Notes: generated from the letters alone by a model not told the origin. Counted from the first letter of the stretch, positions 19,360-29,957 are shown. The stretch is DNA of 64,000 bases from Roseovarius nanhaiticus (GCF_900156535.1 NZ_FTNV01000003.1:186001-250000); one strand, 5' to 3'. Numbers and translations are program-made.

Positions 19360-19749
19360 ATGCGCGCCGGGCGCCATATCGCAGCGACGGCCCTGGCCGC
19401 GCTGGTCCTGCTGGGGTGCGCCGCGCCCAATGAGATGCAGGAATATGTCGGGCGAAACGTGAACGAGGTGATTCTGGATCGCGGCAGCCCGTCCGAGATT
19501 TTCAATCTGTCGGACGGGCGGCGCGCCTATCAATGGGAGATCACCAAGCAGGGCTACCGCCCTGCGCCGCGCCCCCGGATCGGTGTCGGGATTGGCATCG
19601 GCACGGGTCATTGGGGCGGCGGAATAACGACGCTCGGGACGGATTACGTGCCCTATTCCAAAGAATGCCACTATACGCTTTACGCCGATCAGCGCGGTAA
19701 CGACTGGATCGTCATGGGCATGCGCCCGCCGGTTTCGGGATGCGCCTGA
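19360..19749 (+). CDS. Putative lipoprotein downstream of nuoG
   Basis: 129 residues, MRAGRHIAATALAALVLLGC with a lipobox LLGC, then NVNEVILDRGSPSEIFNLSD and a Gly-rich turn region (RIGVGIGIGTGHWGGG). The middle resembles small outer-membrane-assembly lipoproteins (the SmpA/BamE type, VILDRGSP-F-L-DGRRAYQW), but I cannot assign it firmly. It starts 3 bp after nuoG and overlaps the next gene by 10 bp, so it is part of the nuo transcript. Confidence 0.68.
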   Translation: MRAGRHIAATALAALVLLGCAAPNEMQEYVGRNVNEVILDRGSPSEIFNLSDGRRAYQWEITKQGYRPAPRPRIGVGIGIGTGHWGGGITTLGTDYVPYSKECHYTLYADQRGNDWIVMGMRPPVSGCA

Positions 19750-20150
19750 TGCGCATGCGGCATGCGAGGGCGGCGGCTGCAATGGCCGCCGCTGCCTTTC
19801 TGGGGGCTTGTGCGCTTGCCGGTGGGGCAGGCGTGCCTTTCGCGCCCGAGTATCGCGGGGTCAAGACTGACCTTCTGGACGGCGATCTGGTGAACTTCCA
19901 TGTTGCGATGACCGGCGCGCGCGGTAGCGCCGATGTGGCACGCTACGCGGAATGCGCCGCCGCGCAATACGCGCTGATCCGCGGATACGGTTTTGCGCGC
20001 CATGTGCGCACGAATATCGCGGATGAGGGTGGCATCTGGCGCGCCGATGCGGTTTATACGATCTCGCCCGCCTTGCCGCGCGGGCTGAAAACAATCGACG
20101 CCGAAGTCGTGGCCGCCGACTGTGCGGAAAACGGAATACCGATGGTATGA
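19740..20150 (+). CDS. Second putative lipoprotein before nuoH
   Basis: 136 residues with a hydrophobic leader and lipobox-like GAC ([13 protein letters not shown]). The body is [39 protein letters not shown] and [22 protein letters not shown]. It overlaps the previous lipoprotein by 10 bp, and a second in-frame ATG at 19749 is equally possible. The family is unknown to me. Both lipoproteins sit between nuoG and nuoH. Confidence 0.65.
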   Translation: MRLMRMRHARAAAAMAAAAFLGACALAGGAGVPFAPEYRGVKTDLLDGDLVNFHVAMTGARGSADVARYAECAAAQYALIRGYGFARHVRTNIADEGGIWRADAVYTISPALPRGLKTIDAEVVAADCAENGIPMV

Positions 20151-20157
20151 GGACCTG

Positions 20158-21195
20158 ATGGCTGAATTCTTTACCACCCCGCTGGGGACCGTCCTGCTGA
20201 TCTTTGCGCAGTGTCTTGCAATGCTGGGCTTTGTGATGGTCAGCCTTTTGTTCCTCGTCTATGGCGACCGCAAGATCTGGGCCGCCGTGCAGATGCGCCG
20301 GGGTCCGAACGTCGTGGGCGTCTTTGGCCTGCTGCAATCGGTGGCCGACGCGCTGAAATACGTGCTCAAGGAAGTGGTGGTGCCCGCCGGCGCGGACAAG
20401 ACCGTGTTCATCATGGCGCCGATCGTCAGTTTTGTTCTTGCCGTCATCGCCTGGGCCGTGATTCCCATGAACGAGGGCTGGGTGCTTTCCGACATCAACG
20501 TCGCCATCCTCTACGTCTTCGCCGTCTCTTCGCTTGAGGTCTACGGCGTCATCATGGGCGGCTGGGCGTCCAACTCGAAATACCCGTTCCTCGGCTCGCT
20601 GCGCTCTGCGGCGCAGATGATCTCCTACGAGGTTAGCCTGGGTCTGATCATCGTCGGCATCATCATTTCGACCGGCAGCCTCAATTTCGGCGATATCGTC
20701 GCGGCGCAGGACACGGCCTATGGCTTCTTCGGCTGGTACTGGTTGCCGCATCTGCCGATGGTCTTCCTCTTCTTCATCTCGGCCCTGGCCGAAACGAACC
20801 GCCCGCCCTTCGACCTGCCCGAGGCCGAATCCGAATTGGTGGCCGGTTACCAGGTGGAGTATTCCGCGACGCCCTTCCTGCTCTTCATGGCGGGCGAGTA
20901 TATTGCCATCTTCCTGATGTGCGCACTGACGACGCTGCTATTCTTCGGCGGCTGGCTGTCGCCGATCCCCGGCCTGCCCGATGGCGTGCTGTGGATGGTG
21001 GGCAAGATGGCGTTCTTCTTCTTCCTCTTCGCGATGGTCAAGGCGATCACGCCGCGCTACCGCTACGATCAGTTGATGCGTATCGGCTGGAAGGTGTTCC
21101 TGCCCATGTCGCTGGCTTGGGTCGTCATCATCGCCTTCCTCGCCAAGTTCGAAGTGCTGGGCGCTTTCTGGGCCCGCTTTGCGATGGGGGCCTGA
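20158..21195 (+). CDS. nuoH: NADH-quinone oxidoreductase subunit H
   Basis: Membrane subunit at the junction with the peripheral arm, contributing to the quinone channel. The 345 residues have about eight helices. Signatures are [20 protein letters not shown] and [20 protein letters not shown] (quinone-site acidic loop). An in-frame ATG at 20122 lies within the preceding gene. ATG 20158 has AGGAC about 6 bp before it and matches the family start. Confidence 0.96.
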   Translation: MAEFFTTPLGTVLLIFAQCLAMLGFVMVSLLFLVYGDRKIWAAVQMRRGPNVVGVFGLLQSVADALKYVLKEVVVPAGADKTVFIMAPIVSFVLAVIAWAVIPMNEGWVLSDINVAILYVFAVSSLEVYGVIMGGWASNSKYPFLGSLRSAAQMISYEVSLGLIIVGIIISTGSLNFGDIVAAQDTAYGFFGWYWLPHLPMVFLFFISALAETNRPPFDLPEAESELVAGYQVEYSATPFLLFMAGEYIAIFLMCALTTLLFFGGWLSPIPGLPDGVLWMVGKMAFFFFLFAMVKAITPRYRYDQLMRIGWKVFLPMSLAWVVIIAFLAKFEVLGAFWARFAMGA

Positions 21196-21201
21196 TCCGA
21201 G

Positions 21202-21990
21202 ATGGGGATTGATTACGTCCTTTTCGACCGTCTGGTCGAGCTGAGCACAAGGTTCCGGCCCGAAGGCCGGACCGTGATGCTGGGACGTCAGAACTTCCCC
21301 ATTCAGACCAAGCACCGTCACCTTTACGAGAAGACTTTGGCCGATCATGGCATCGACGCGCGCCGTTTCGACTTCACCCAAGAGGACGGCTTTGCCGAAA
21401 CCTTGATGGAGAAGTTGGGCTTCGGTGCGATGGAGACCATGGATTTCTCGGATTACGAGGGGGCGGGCATTCTGCACGACCTCAACCAGAAGCCCGAGAA
21501 AAACCTCGAAAACCAGTTTGATCTGATCTTTGATGGCGGCACGGTCGAGCATGTGTTCAATGTGCCGAACGCCCTGGAGGGGCTTTTTCGGATGCTGAAG
21601 CCCGGCGGGCGGCTGATCTCGGCCAATGGGCTGAATGGCTGGTATGGCCACGGCATGTACCAGTTCAACCCCGAGCTGGTCTGGACCTTCTGGAAGCGCG
21701 CCTGCAATTGCAATGTGCTGGATTGCCGGGCCATTCCGGTGGAGCCGGGTGGCGCCTTCGGGCATGTGGAATTCGGCGACCCCGCCGAGACGGGCGTGCG
21801 CCTGCGGCTGAAGAACCAGATTGGTCCGGGACGCACATACCTTTATTACGAGATTGAGAAGACGGCGCAGTCGCACCTGCCGGATTTCGCGCTGCAAAGC
21901 GATTACGAGACCCGCTGGAACGGCGCCGCAAATGCCGGTAAGACGCGGCTGGACAGTGAGACTCAGGCAACCCCGATTGCGAGGAGCTGA
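21202..21990 (+). CDS. Methyltransferase-like protein inside the nuo operon
   Basis: A 262-residue soluble protein. Residues 105-145 read [20 protein letters not shown] then [20 protein letters not shown], the post-core region of class I SAM methyltransferases (motifs IV-VI). The expected motif I (GxGxG) appears only as [10 protein letters not shown] near residue 25, so the SAM loop is degenerate. It begins 6 bp after nuoH and ends 4 bp before nuoI, in the same strand and base style, so it is operonic. It could modify a complex I subunit or be an assembly factor, or could be an unrelated insertion. I have no direct support for any of these. Confidence 0.65.
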   Translation: MGIDYVLFDRLVELSTRFRPEGRTVMLGRQNFPIQTKHRHLYEKTLADHGIDARRFDFTQEDGFAETLMEKLGFGAMETMDFSDYEGAGILHDLNQKPEKNLENQFDLIFDGGTVEHVFNVPNALEGLFRMLKPGGRLISANGLNGWYGHGMYQFNPELVWTFWKRACNCNVLDCRAIPVEPGGAFGHVEFGDPAETGVRLRLKNQIGPGRTYLYYEIEKTAQSHLPDFALQSDYETRWNGAANAGKTRLDSETQATPIARS

Positions 21991-21994
21991 CGCA

Positions 21995-22489
21995 ATGGCG
22001 AATATCGATTATGGACGCGCAGCCGGTTACTTTCTGCTGAGCGATGTGTGGAAGGGCTTGCGCCTTGGCCTCAAGTATTTCTTTGCGCCCAAAGCGACGC
22101 TGAATTACCCGCACGAAAAGGGCTATCTCAGCCCGCGCTTTCGCGGCGAGCATGCCCTGCGCCGGTATCCCAACGGCGAAGAGCGCTGCATCGCCTGCAA
22201 GCTGTGCGAGGCGATCTGCCCCGCGCAGGCCATCACCATCGACGCCGAGCCGCGCGATGACGGAAGTCGCCGCACCACGCGCTACGACATCGACATGACG
22301 AAATGCATCTATTGCGGCTTCTGCCAGGAGGCTTGCCCCGTCGATGCCATCGTCGAAGGGCCCAACTTTGAATTCTCGACCGAGACCCGCGAAGAGCTGT
22401 TCTACGACAAGGACAAGCTTCTGGAGAACGGGGACCGCTGGGAAGCCGAGATCGCCCGCAACCTCGAGCTGGATGCGCCCTACCGATGA
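21995..22489 (+). CDS. nuoI: NADH-quinone oxidoreductase subunit I
   Basis: TYKY-type ferredoxin subunit with clusters N6a and N6b. The 164 residues hold two CxxCxxCxxxCP motifs, [17 protein letters not shown] and [17 protein letters not shown], after an N-terminal amphipathic stretch [26 protein letters not shown] lies 7 bp before ATG 21995. The stop overlaps the next start by 4 bp. Confidence 0.97.
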   Translation: MANIDYGRAAGYFLLSDVWKGLRLGLKYFFAPKATLNYPHEKGYLSPRFRGEHALRRYPNGEERCIACKLCEAICPAQAITIDAEPRDDGSRRTTRYDIDMTKCIYCGFCQEACPVDAIVEGPNFEFSTETREELFYDKDKLLENGDRWEAEIARNLELDAPYR

Positions 22490-22899
22490 GCGATGCATCC
22501 AACCCGTTCGAGCAGATGATGCGCCAGATGCAGGACATGGCCAAGACCATGGGCCCGGCGATGGACGCGTTCTCGCCCAAGTCATTCGAGGCGATGTGGC
22601 AGACGATGCCCAAGGATCTGATGGAGATGACCTTCGGCAAGGGCTTGAACCCGGACGGGCTTGATGCCAAGACGCGCCTGCTGCTGACGCTGGCAGGGCT
22701 GACCATGCAGGGCGCACAGGCCGACAGTGCCGTGCGTCTGACCGTGCGCCACGCCCGCGAGGCGGGGGCGACGGATGCTGAAATTGCCGAGACGATCGCC
22801 CAGATGGGGATGTTCGCCGGCGTCCCTGCCACCACCCGCGCGATTGCACTGGCGCGCGAGGTGATGGACGGGGACAAAGAGGAAGGAAAAGACACATGA
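22486..22899 (+). CDS. Carboxymuconolactone decarboxylase/AhpD-like protein
   Basis: 137 residues with an all-helical CMD/AhpD-like fold: [20 protein letters not shown] then [20 protein letters not shown] and [20 protein letters not shown]. The CxxC of peroxidase members (AhpD) is absent, because there is no Cys in the protein. An N-terminal helix rich in Met ([17 protein letters not shown]) precedes it. It overlaps nuoI and nuoJ by 4 bp each, so expression is tightly coupled to complex I. The function is unknown. Confidence 0.8.
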   Translation: MSDASNPFEQMMRQMQDMAKTMGPAMDAFSPKSFEAMWQTMPKDLMEMTFGKGLNPDGLDAKTRLLLTLAGLTMQGAQADSAVRLTVRHAREAGATDAEIAETIAQMGMFAGVPATTRAIALAREVMDGDKEEGKDT

Positions 22900-23504
22900 C
22901 CGCGATGGCCCTTGCGTTCTATCTCTTTGCGATATCGGCTTTGGTCGGTGGCCTCTTTACCGTTGTCAGCCGAAACCCGGTCCATTCGGTGCTGTGGCTG
23001 ATCCTCAGCTTCATCAGCGCCGCGGGCCTTTTCGTTCTTTTGGGCGCCGAATTCGTCGCGATGCTGCTGGTGATCGTCTATGTCGGCGCGGTCGCGGTCC
23101 TGTTCCTTTTTGTCGTCATGATGCTGGACGTGGATTTTGCCGAACTAAAAGCCGAGATGGCAAAGTACATGCCCCTCGCATTGCTGATCGGTGTGATCCT
23201 CCTGATGCAATTCGGCATCGCCTTCGGCGCGTGGGAGACGTCCGCCGGGGCCGAGGCTGCCGCTGTGGCGCCGACCCCTGCGGATACGCAGAACACCGCC
23301 GCGCTGGGTTTGCTGCTCTATGACAAGTATTTCCTACTGTTCCAGCTGGCGGGTCTGATCCTGCTGGTCGCCATGATCGGCGCGATCGTTCTGACGCTGC
23401 GCCACCGCGTGGACATCAAGCGGCAGAACGTGCTGCACCAGATGTGGCGCGACCCAAAGAAAGCGATGGAGCTGAAGGACGTCAAGCCGGGGCAGGGTCT
23501 ATAG
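22896..23504 (+). CDS. nuoJ: NADH-quinone oxidoreductase subunit J
   Basis: Membrane subunit with five helices. The 202 residues begin [20 protein letters not shown], with the family segment [20 protein letters not shown] and the pi-bulge helix [20 protein letters not shown]. The C-terminal tail [20 protein letters not shown] is soluble and alphaproteobacterial in character. It overlaps the AhpD-like gene by 4 bp. Confidence 0.96.
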   Translation: MTAMALAFYLFAISALVGGLFTVVSRNPVHSVLWLILSFISAAGLFVLLGAEFVAMLLVIVYVGAVAVLFLFVVMMLDVDFAELKAEMAKYMPLALLIGVILLMQFGIAFGAWETSAGAEAAAVAPTPADTQNTAALGLLLYDKYFLLFQLAGLILLVAMIGAIVLTLRHRVDIKRQNVLHQMWRDPKKAMELKDVKPGQGL

Positions 23505-23570
23505 GCGCCCGCCCCGTCACTCGCTGAACACGGCGCATTGGTGCGCCTTTTGAACCAAGGGATGAAACGC

Positions 23571-23645
23571 ATGTCCAGAAATACAATCGTCGTGCTTGTG
23601 GTCGTGTTGATCATCATCTTTGGCGGATATTCTCTGATCGGCTAG
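23571..23645 (+). CDS. 24-residue single-helix membrane microprotein
   Basis: A very short frame reading MSRNTIVVLVVVLIIIFGGY then SLIG and a stop. It is almost one transmembrane helix with a positively charged N-terminus. AAGGGA at 23557-23562 lies 8 bp before the ATG. A second ATG at 23562 would add MKR. It fills the 197-bp gap between nuoJ and nuoK, which otherwise has no gene. The supporting signs are the ribosome site, hydrophobicity and operon position. Translation is not proven. Confidence 0.5.
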   Translation: MSRNTIVVLVVVLIIIFGGYSLIG

Positions 23646-23701
23646 TCAGCCGCCAAGGCGCCCGACCAGAGGCGCGCGACAGGAAAGACTGAGGGACAGA
23701 C

Positions 23702-24007
23702 ATGATCGGAATTGAACATTACCTGACGGTAGCGGCGACGCTGTTCGTCATCGGCATCTTCGGGCTCTTCCTGAACCGCAAGAACGTCATCATCCTGCTC
23801 ATGTCGATCGAGCTGATGCTGCTGGCCGTGAACATCAATCTGGTCGCCTTCTCCAGCTTTTCGGGCGATCTGGCGGGGCAGGTGTTTACCCTGCTGGTCC
23901 TGACCGTCGCCGCCGCCGAGGCCGCCATCGGCCTTGCGATCCTCGTCTGCTTCTTCCGCAACCGCGGCACGATCGCGGTCGAAGACGTCAACGTGATGAA
24001 GGGCTGA
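23702..24007 (+). CDS. nuoK: NADH-quinone oxidoreductase subunit K
   Basis: A 101-residue, three-helix antiporter-related subunit of the membrane arm. It begins [20 protein letters not shown] and carries the proton-path glutamates in [17 protein letters not shown] and [15 protein letters not shown]. It lies 4 bp before nuoL with the usual gene order. Confidence 0.97.
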   Translation: MIGIEHYLTVAATLFVIGIFGLFLNRKNVIILLMSIELMLLAVNINLVAFSSFSGDLAGQVFTLLVLTVAAAEAAIGLAILVCFFRNRGTIAVEDVNVMKG

Positions 24008-24011
24008 GCCA

Positions 24012-26084
24012 ATGGAAAAGATCATCCTATTCGCCCCGCTCGTGGGCGCGATCATCTCTGGCTTCGGCTGGCGCATCATCGGCGACAAGGGCGCGCAGTG
24101 GGTGTCGACCTTGCTGCTGTTCCTCGCCTGCCTTCTGTCCTGGGTGGTATTCTTGGGCCATGACGGCGAGATGCAGCAGATCCACATCATGGATTGGGTG
24201 CAATCGGGCCTGCTCGACACCAGCTGGTCGATCCGTCTGGATCGCCTGACCGCGATCATGCTGATCGTCATCACCACCGTGTCGGCGCTGGTTCACCTTT
24301 ATTCCATGGGCTACATGGCCCACGATCACAACTTCAAGGAGGGCGAGACGTATCGCCCCCGCTTCTTCGCCTATCTGTCGCTCTTCACATTTGCGATGCT
24401 GATGCTGGTGACGGCCGACAACCTCTTGCAGATGTTCTTTGGCTGGGAAGGCGTGGGCCTCGCGTCCTATCTGCTAATCGGGTTCTATTATCGCAAGCCT
24501 TCGGCAAATGCCGCCGCGATCAAGGCGTTCGTGGTCAACCGCGTCGGTGATTTCGGCTTCTTGCTGGGCATCCTGATGATCTTCTTCCTGACGGAGTCGA
24601 TCAATTTCGCCGATGTATTCGCCGCCGGTCCGCAACTTGCGGAAACCACGGTCCGCTTTCTTTGGACTGATTGGAACGCGGCCAATCTGATCGCTTTCCT
24701 GCTCTTTGTCGGCGCGATGGGCAAATCGGCGCAGCTGGGTCTGCACACATGGCTGCCTGACGCCATGGAAGGCCCGACGCCGGTGTCGGCGCTGATCCAC
24801 GCGGCGACAATGGTGACCGCCGGTGTGTTCCTGGTCTGCCGCATGTCGCCCATCATGGAATTCGCGCCCGAAGCGATGCTGTTCGTGACGTTCCTCGGCG
24901 CAACGACCGCGTTCGTCGCCGCCACGATCGGACTGGTGCAAAACGATATCAAGCGCGTCATCGCCTATTCGACCATGTCCCAGCTTGGCTACATGTTCGT
25001 TGCGGCGGGTGTCGGCGCCTATTCGGTCGCCATGTTCCACCTGCTGACGCATGCCTTCTTCAAGGCGATGCTGTTTCTTGGTGCAGGCTCGGTCATTCAC
25101 GGCATGCACCATGAGCAGGACATGCGGAACTATGGCGGCCTGCGCAAGAAACTGCCCTACACCTTCTGGGCGATGATGATCGGCACGCTGGCCATTACCG
25201 GCGTCGGGATTCCGCTGACCGGCTGGATCGGCTTTGCCGGCTTCGCGTCCAAGGATGCCGTCATCGAAAGCGCGTTTGCCGCGAGCCAAGGCGGCTATGC
25301 CTTCTGGATGCTGGTGGCCGCCGCGCTGATGACCAGCTTCTATAGCTGGCGCCTGATGTTCCTCACCTTCTTCGGCACGGCGCGCGGGGACAAGCATACG
25401 CACCAAAACGCGCACGAGTCGCCGATGGTCATGCTGGTGCCCTTGGGTGTTCTGGCCGTTGGTTCGGTGCTGGCGGGCGCCATCTGGTATGGCAGCTTCT
25501 TCGGCAAGACGAACGAGGTCGTCAAATTCTTTGGCGGCAGCTATGGCGAGCCGGCGCAGGAGCTGGTCGAGGCCGTGGCCGAGCGCAGCCCCAAAGCCTC
25601 CGAGCTGCATTATGTGATGGAGAGCGCGCCGGGCGAGGCGGCGATCTATATCCGCCCTGAAAACACCGTGCTGCATGAGGCGCATTACGTGCCCACCTGG
25701 GTCAAGCTGTCGCCTTTCGTCGCGATGCTGGCGGGTCTTCTGATCGCTCTGTGGTTCTATATCTGGAGCCCTGGCACGCCCGCCACTTGGGTGGCCGCAC
25801 AGCGTCCGCTCTATAACTTCCTGCTGAACAAGTGGTATTTCGACGAGATCTATGACGTGCTGTTCGTGCGGCCCGCCAAGAAACTCGGCGGCTTCCTTTG
25901 GAAGCGCGGCGATGGCGGTGTGATCGACGGCGGGATCAATGGGCTTGCGATGGGCATAGTGCCCTTCTTTACCCGCCTCGCCGGCCGAGCGCAGTCTGGC
26001 TATATCTTTACATATGCCTTCGCCATGGTGATCGGGATCGCGATCCTTGTCACATGGATGACGTTCACTGGAGGGGCAAACTGA
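24012..26084 (+). CDS. nuoL: NADH-quinone oxidoreductase subunit L
   Basis: Distal proton-pumping subunit, 690 residues. The Mrp-antiporter core includes [20 protein letters not shown] (with the key Glu), [20 protein letters not shown] (with Lys) and [20 protein letters not shown]. The C-terminal extension (from about residue 560) forms the long lateral helix and the final anchor, consistent with the length. The stop overlaps the nuoM start (TGATG). Confidence 0.97.
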   Translation: MEKIILFAPLVGAIISGFGWRIIGDKGAQWVSTLLLFLACLLSWVVFLGHDGEMQQIHIMDWVQSGLLDTSWSIRLDRLTAIMLIVITTVSALVHLYSMGYMAHDHNFKEGETYRPRFFAYLSLFTFAMLMLVTADNLLQMFFGWEGVGLASYLLIGFYYRKPSANAAAIKAFVVNRVGDFGFLLGILMIFFLTESINFADVFAAGPQLAETTVRFLWTDWNAANLIAFLLFVGAMGKSAQLGLHTWLPDAMEGPTPVSALIHAATMVTAGVFLVCRMSPIMEFAPEAMLFVTFLGATTAFVAATIGLVQNDIKRVIAYSTMSQLGYMFVAAGVGAYSVAMFHLLTHAFFKAMLFLGAGSVIHGMHHEQDMRNYGGLRKKLPYTFWAMMIGTLAITGVGIPLTGWIGFAGFASKDAVIESAFAASQGGYAFWMLVAAALMTSFYSWRLMFLTFFGTARGDKHTHQNAHESPMVMLVPLGVLAVGSVLAGAIWYGSFFGKTNEVVKFFGGSYGEPAQELVEAVAERSPKASELHYVMESAPGEAAIYIRPENTVLHEAHYVPTWVKLSPFVAMLAGLLIALWFYIWSPGTPATWVAAQRPLYNFLLNKWYFDEIYDVLFVRPAKKLGGFLWKRGDGGVIDGGINGLAMGIVPFFTRLAGRAQSGYIFTYAFAMVIGIAILVTWMTFTGGAN

Positions 26085-27634
26085 TGGAAAACGTTCTGTC
26101 GATCACCACGTTCATCCCTCTGATCGCGGCGGCCATTCTGGCCATTTTCCTGCGCGGCGAGGATGAGGCGGCACAGCGCAATGCCAAATGGGTGGCACTG
26201 GCCGCGACGGTCGTGACCTTTGTCGTTTCGCTCTTCATCCTTTTCGATTTCGATCCCAGCAATACCGGCTTTCAGTTCGTAGAAGAGCGTGAATGGCTGC
26301 TGGGTCTGCAATACAAGATGGGCGTCGACGGGATCTCGGTTCTCTTCGTCATGTTGACCACCTTCATGATGCCGCTGACCATCGCGGCGTCCTGGGGCAT
26401 CAAGACGCGCGTCAAGGAATACATGATCGCGTTCCTGATCCTCGAGACGCTGATGTTGGGCGTGTTCATGGCGCTCGACATGGTGCTCTTCTATCTCTTC
26501 TTCGAGGCTGGCCTGATCCCGATGTTCCTGATCATCGGCATCTGGGGCGGCAAGGAGCGGATCTACGCCTCGTTCAAGTTCTTCCTCTATACATTCCTCG
26601 GCTCTGTCCTGATGCTGGTTGCGATGGTCGCCATGTTCTCGGATGCGCGCACTACCGATATCACGGATCTGATGCGCCACGGGTTTGACAGCGAAACATT
26701 CAGCGTCTTGGGGATCACCATCGTTGGCGGCATGCAGACGCTGCTCTTCATCGCCTTCTTCGCCAGCTTCGCGGTCAAGATGCCGATGTGGCCGGTCCAT
26801 ACCTGGCTGCCAGACGCGCACGTGCAGGCGCCGACCGCGGGGTCGGTCGTGCTGGCCGCGATCCTGCTCAAGATGGGCGGCTACGGCTTCTTGCGCTTCA
26901 GCCTGCCGATGTTCCCCATCGGGTCCGAAGTGATGACGCCGCTGGTACTGTGGCTGTCGGCCATCGCGATCGTTTACACGTCGCTCGTGGCGCTGGCGCA
27001 GGCGGACATGAAAAAGCTGATCGCCTACTCGTCGGTCGCCCACATGGGCTATGTCACCATGGGCATCTTTGCGGCGAACCAGCAGGGCGTCGATGGCGCG
27101 ATCTTCCAGATGCTCAGCCACGGCTTCATCTCGGGCGCGCTCTTCCTCTGCGTCGGCGTGATCTATGACCGGATGCACACGCGCGAGATCGATGCCTATG
27201 GCGGTCTTGTGAACCGGATGCCGGCCTATGCGCTGATCTTCCTCTTCTTCACCATGGCGAATGTCGGTCTGCCGGGCACCTCGGGCTTCGTGGGTGAATT
27301 CCTGACACTCGTCGGCATTTTCCAGGTCAACACCTGGGTGGCGCTGGTGGCGACTTCGGGCGTGATCCTGTCGGCCTCCTACGCGCTCTGGCTTTATCGC
27401 CGGGTCGTGCTGGGTGATCTGATCAAGGAGAGCCTCAAGTCGATCAAGGACATGACGGGCCGCGAGCGGGCGATCTTTGCGCCGTTGGTTGCCATGACAC
27501 TGCTCCTGGGTGTCTATCCCAGCCTTGTGACGGACATCATCGGCCCCTCGACCGAGGCGCTAATCTCGCAATATGACACCGCGCTGGCGGAGGGTGGCAG
27601 TGCCGCCGTCCAGACCGCCGAAGCCGCGCAATAG
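26084..27634 (+). CDS. nuoM: NADH-quinone oxidoreductase subunit M
   Basis: Antiporter-like proton-pumping subunit of 516 residues with about fourteen helices. Diagnostic stretches are [40 protein letters not shown] and [21 protein letters not shown] longer reading frame starts at 25898 within nuoL and is not used. ATG 26084 follows GAGGGG and overlaps the nuoL stop. Confidence 0.97.
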   Translation: MENVLSITTFIPLIAAAILAIFLRGEDEAAQRNAKWVALAATVVTFVVSLFILFDFDPSNTGFQFVEEREWLLGLQYKMGVDGISVLFVMLTTFMMPLTIAASWGIKTRVKEYMIAFLILETLMLGVFMALDMVLFYLFFEAGLIPMFLIIGIWGGKERIYASFKFFLYTFLGSVLMLVAMVAMFSDARTTDITDLMRHGFDSETFSVLGITIVGGMQTLLFIAFFASFAVKMPMWPVHTWLPDAHVQAPTAGSVVLAAILLKMGGYGFLRFSLPMFPIGSEVMTPLVLWLSAIAIVYTSLVALAQADMKKLIAYSSVAHMGYVTMGIFAANQQGVDGAIFQMLSHGFISGALFLCVGVIYDRMHTREIDAYGGLVNRMPAYALIFLFFTMANVGLPGTSGFVGEFLTLVGIFQVNTWVALVATSGVILSASYALWLYRRVVLGDLIKESLKSIKDMTGRERAIFAPLVAMTLLLGVYPSLVTDIIGPSTEALISQYDTALAEGGSAAVQTAEAAQ

Positions 27635-27643
27635 GAGGCCCAG

Positions 27644-29089
27644 ATGATCCAGGCTGATCTGAACGTTATTCTGCCCGAGATCGTCATCGCCGTTTACGCG
27701 ATGCTGGCCCTTTTGGGCGCGGTCTACACGATCAAGGACCGCGCGGCGGGCCTGTTGATCTGGCTGACCGCGGCGCTTTTTGTCGCCATGGCCTTCTGGA
27801 TCGGGACCACCGGTTCGGGTGCGCGCGTAGCATTTTCGGGCATGTTCATCGATGATGGCTTTTCGCGCTTTGCCAAGATCATGATCCTGATTAGTGCCGC
27901 CGCCGTCATGGTGATGGGACAAGACTACATGGCGCGCCGTGGCATGCTGCGGTTCGAATATCCCATTCTCATCGCGCTTGGCACTGTCGGCATGATGGTG
28001 ATGGTCAGCGCCGGCGATCTCATGTCGCTGTATATGGGCCTCGAATTGCAGTCGCTGGCGCTGTATGTCGTGGCCTCGCTGCGCCGCGACAGCGCCAAGT
28101 CGACCGAGGCGGGCCTCAAGTATTTCGTGCTGGGCGCGCTCAGCTCGGGTCTGCTGCTCTATGGTGCGTCGCTGGTCTATGGCTATGCTGGTACGACGGG
28201 CTTTGCCGGAATCATCGATGCCGCCGAGGGACGTGCGCCTCTGGGCTTGCTGCTGGGCCTCGTCTTTGTCATGTCGGGCCTTGCCTTCAAGGTCAGCGCC
28301 GTGCCGTTCCATATGTGGACGCCCGACGTTTACGAAGGCTCGCCGACGCCGATTACCGCGTTCTTTGCGACAGCGCCCAAAGTGGCGGCCATGGCTCTCT
28401 TCGCGCGGGTCGTGTTTGATGCATTTGGCGGCATTGTGCCTGACTGGCAGCAGATCGTCGCAGTGATGAGCGTATTGTCGATCTTCTGGGGTAGTTTTGC
28501 CGCGATCGGGCAAACCGATATCAAACGCCTGATGGCCTATTCGTCGATTGCTCATATGGGCTTTGCGCTGATGGGCCTTGCCTCGGGTACGGCGTTTGGC
28601 GTGCAGGCGATGCTGATCTACATGGCGATCTACGTCACGATGAATATCGGTACCTTTGCCTTTGTCTTGTCGATGCAGAAGGACGGCCTTCCGACGACCG
28701 ATATCCGCAGCCTCAACCTTTATTCCAAGGCGCATCCGGGCCGGGCGCTGGCAATGCTGGTCCTGCTCTTCAGCCTTGCGGGCGTGCCGCCGCTGGTGGG
28801 CTTCTTCGGCAAATTCTACGTGCTGCGCGCGGCCTACGAGGGCGGACTTGTCTGGCTGGCTGTGCTGGGTGTGGTCGGCTCGGTGATCGGGGCGTTCTAT
28901 TATCTGCGCATCGTCTTCTACATGTATTTCGGCGAAGAGGGTGAGGCGCTGGACCCGCCGGGATCGCCCGTGCTCTGGGGGTTCCTCATGGTGTCGGCGG
29001 CGATCATCGGTTTGGCCTGGCTGCCGGGGATCAACCTCTTTGGTATCGAAGGCGCGGCGCAGGCGGCGGCGGCGACGCTGGTTAACTGA
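27644..29089 (+). CDS. nuoN: NADH-quinone oxidoreductase subunit N
   Basis: Last gene of the complex I operon, a 481-residue antiporter-like subunit next to NuoK. It contains [20 protein letters not shown] (Glu of the proton path), [20 protein letters not shown] and [20 protein letters not shown]. It starts 9 bp after nuoM. A hairpin terminator follows about 30 bp after the stop. Confidence 0.97.
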   Translation: MIQADLNVILPEIVIAVYAMLALLGAVYTIKDRAAGLLIWLTAALFVAMAFWIGTTGSGARVAFSGMFIDDGFSRFAKIMILISAAAVMVMGQDYMARRGMLRFEYPILIALGTVGMMVMVSAGDLMSLYMGLELQSLALYVVASLRRDSAKSTEAGLKYFVLGALSSGLLLYGASLVYGYAGTTGFAGIIDAAEGRAPLGLLLGLVFVMSGLAFKVSAVPFHMWTPDVYEGSPTPITAFFATAPKVAAMALFARVVFDAFGGIVPDWQQIVAVMSVLSIFWGSFAAIGQTDIKRLMAYSSIAHMGFALMGLASGTAFGVQAMLIYMAIYVTMNIGTFAFVLSMQKDGLPTTDIRSLNLYSKAHPGRALAMLVLLFSLAGVPPLVGFFGKFYVLRAAYEGGLVWLAVLGVVGSVIGAFYYLRIVFYMYFGEEGEALDPPGSPVLWGFLMVSAAIIGLAWLPGINLFGIEGAAQAAAATLVN

Positions 29090-29117
29090 GCCTGGCTCGC
29101 CAAGCATTAAAAACGGT

Positions 29118-29147
29118 GACGCGCCATGGGGCGCGTCGCTTTCGTTT
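29118..29147 (+). terminator. Intrinsic terminator after nuoN
   Basis: A perfect 8-bp stem, GACGCGCC at 29118-29125 with GGCGCGTC at 29130-29137, closes a 4-base loop and is followed by GCTTTCGTTT. This would end the nuo transcript before birA. A second small hairpin (GCAGCC/GGCTGC) lies just downstream. Confidence 0.7.
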
Positions 29148-29182
29148 ATGGCAGCCTTGAGGGCTGCATGCGCTCCGCGCGG

Positions 29183-29203
29183 GAGTATTTTGAGAACAAT
29201 GAA
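29183..29203 (+). repeat. Degenerate copy of the GAGTATTTTTG intergenic motif
   Basis: GAGTATTTTGAGAACAATGAA resembles the 25-bp element found exactly at 36694-36718 and 49504-49528, keeping GAGTATTTT and the closing ATGAA. It sits directly after a small CTCC/GGAG hairpin, and the birA start codon lies inside its end. Because it is degenerate I treat it as a related rather than identical copy. Confidence 0.4.
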
Positions 29204-29957
29204 AGATCCGGATTGGCCGATAGGGTATGCGCGCCTCATACTGGACGAGGTGGATAGCACCAATGCCGAGGGGCTGCGCCGTGCCGCCGATCTGGCGGGG
29301 CCGACCTGGATCCATGCCGCGCGGCAGGTGGCGGGGCGCGGGCGCCGCGGCCGGGCCTGGAGCGATCCCGTTGGAAATTTTGCGGCGTCGCTGGTGCTGC
29401 GGCCCGAGGGTGCGCCGGGCGAGGTGGCGCTGCGCTCCTTTGTGGCGGCGCTGGCGCTGCATGATGCGCTGAGTGCGGTCGCACCGGCGGCGGATCTGGC
29501 ACTGAAATGGCCCAATGACGTGCTGCTGGCCGGCGGCAAGCTGGCAGGAATTCTGCTGGAGGGAACGAGCCATGGTGCGCGGATGGACCATTTGGTGATT
29601 GGCATCGGCGTGAATCTGGTCGAGGCGCCGTTGCGGGGCGAGGGTGCTGTGGCACCGGTTTCGCTGCGCGGTGAGACGGGCGTCGTGATTGCGTCCGAGG
29701 CGCTGCTGGCCCATCTGGCGGCGGCTTATGCGCGGCGCGAGGCAACGTTCGCCACCGAGGGGTTCGAGCCGATCCGTGCCGCCTGGATGGCGCGCGCGGC
29801 GCGGCTGGGCCAGGAGGTGACGGCGCGGACCATGCAGGGCGAGACGCGCGGCATTTTCGAGACGGTGGACGAGGCGGGCCAGCTGGTGCTGGCCACGCCG
29901 GGCGGGCGCCACGTGATCCCGGCCGCGGATGTGTTTTTCGACAGGGAGGCGCTTTGA
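29199..29957 (+). CDS. birA: Biotin--[acetyl-CoA-carboxylase] ligase
   Basis: Attaches biotin to carboxyl carrier proteins. The 252 residues are of the monofunctional type with no N-terminal DNA-binding domain. LDEVDSTNAEGLRRA and GRGRRGRAWSDPVGNFAASL (biotinyl-AMP binding) are near the start, with ALKWPNDVLLAGGKLAGILLE as the Lys-containing motif and a C-terminal SH3-like domain. It overlaps coaX by TGATG, a pairing often seen because both serve cofactors of acyl metabolism. Confidence 0.93.
   Translation: MKDPDWPIGYARLILDEVDSTNAEGLRRAADLAGPTWIHAARQVAGRGRRGRAWSDPVGNFAASLVLRPEGAPGEVALRSFVAALALHDALSAVAPAADLALKWPNDVLLAGGKLAGILLEGTSHGARMDHLVIGIGVNLVEAPLRGEGAVAPVSLRGETGVVIASEALLAHLAAAYARREATFATEGFEPIRAAWMARAARLGQEVTARTMQGETRGIFETVDEAGQLVLATPGGRHVIPAADVFFDREAL

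Noticed and set aside
27560-29605. 681-residue reading frame opposite nuoN and birA
   Set aside because: His/Arg/Asp-rich shadow crossing a terminator and two well-supported genes.
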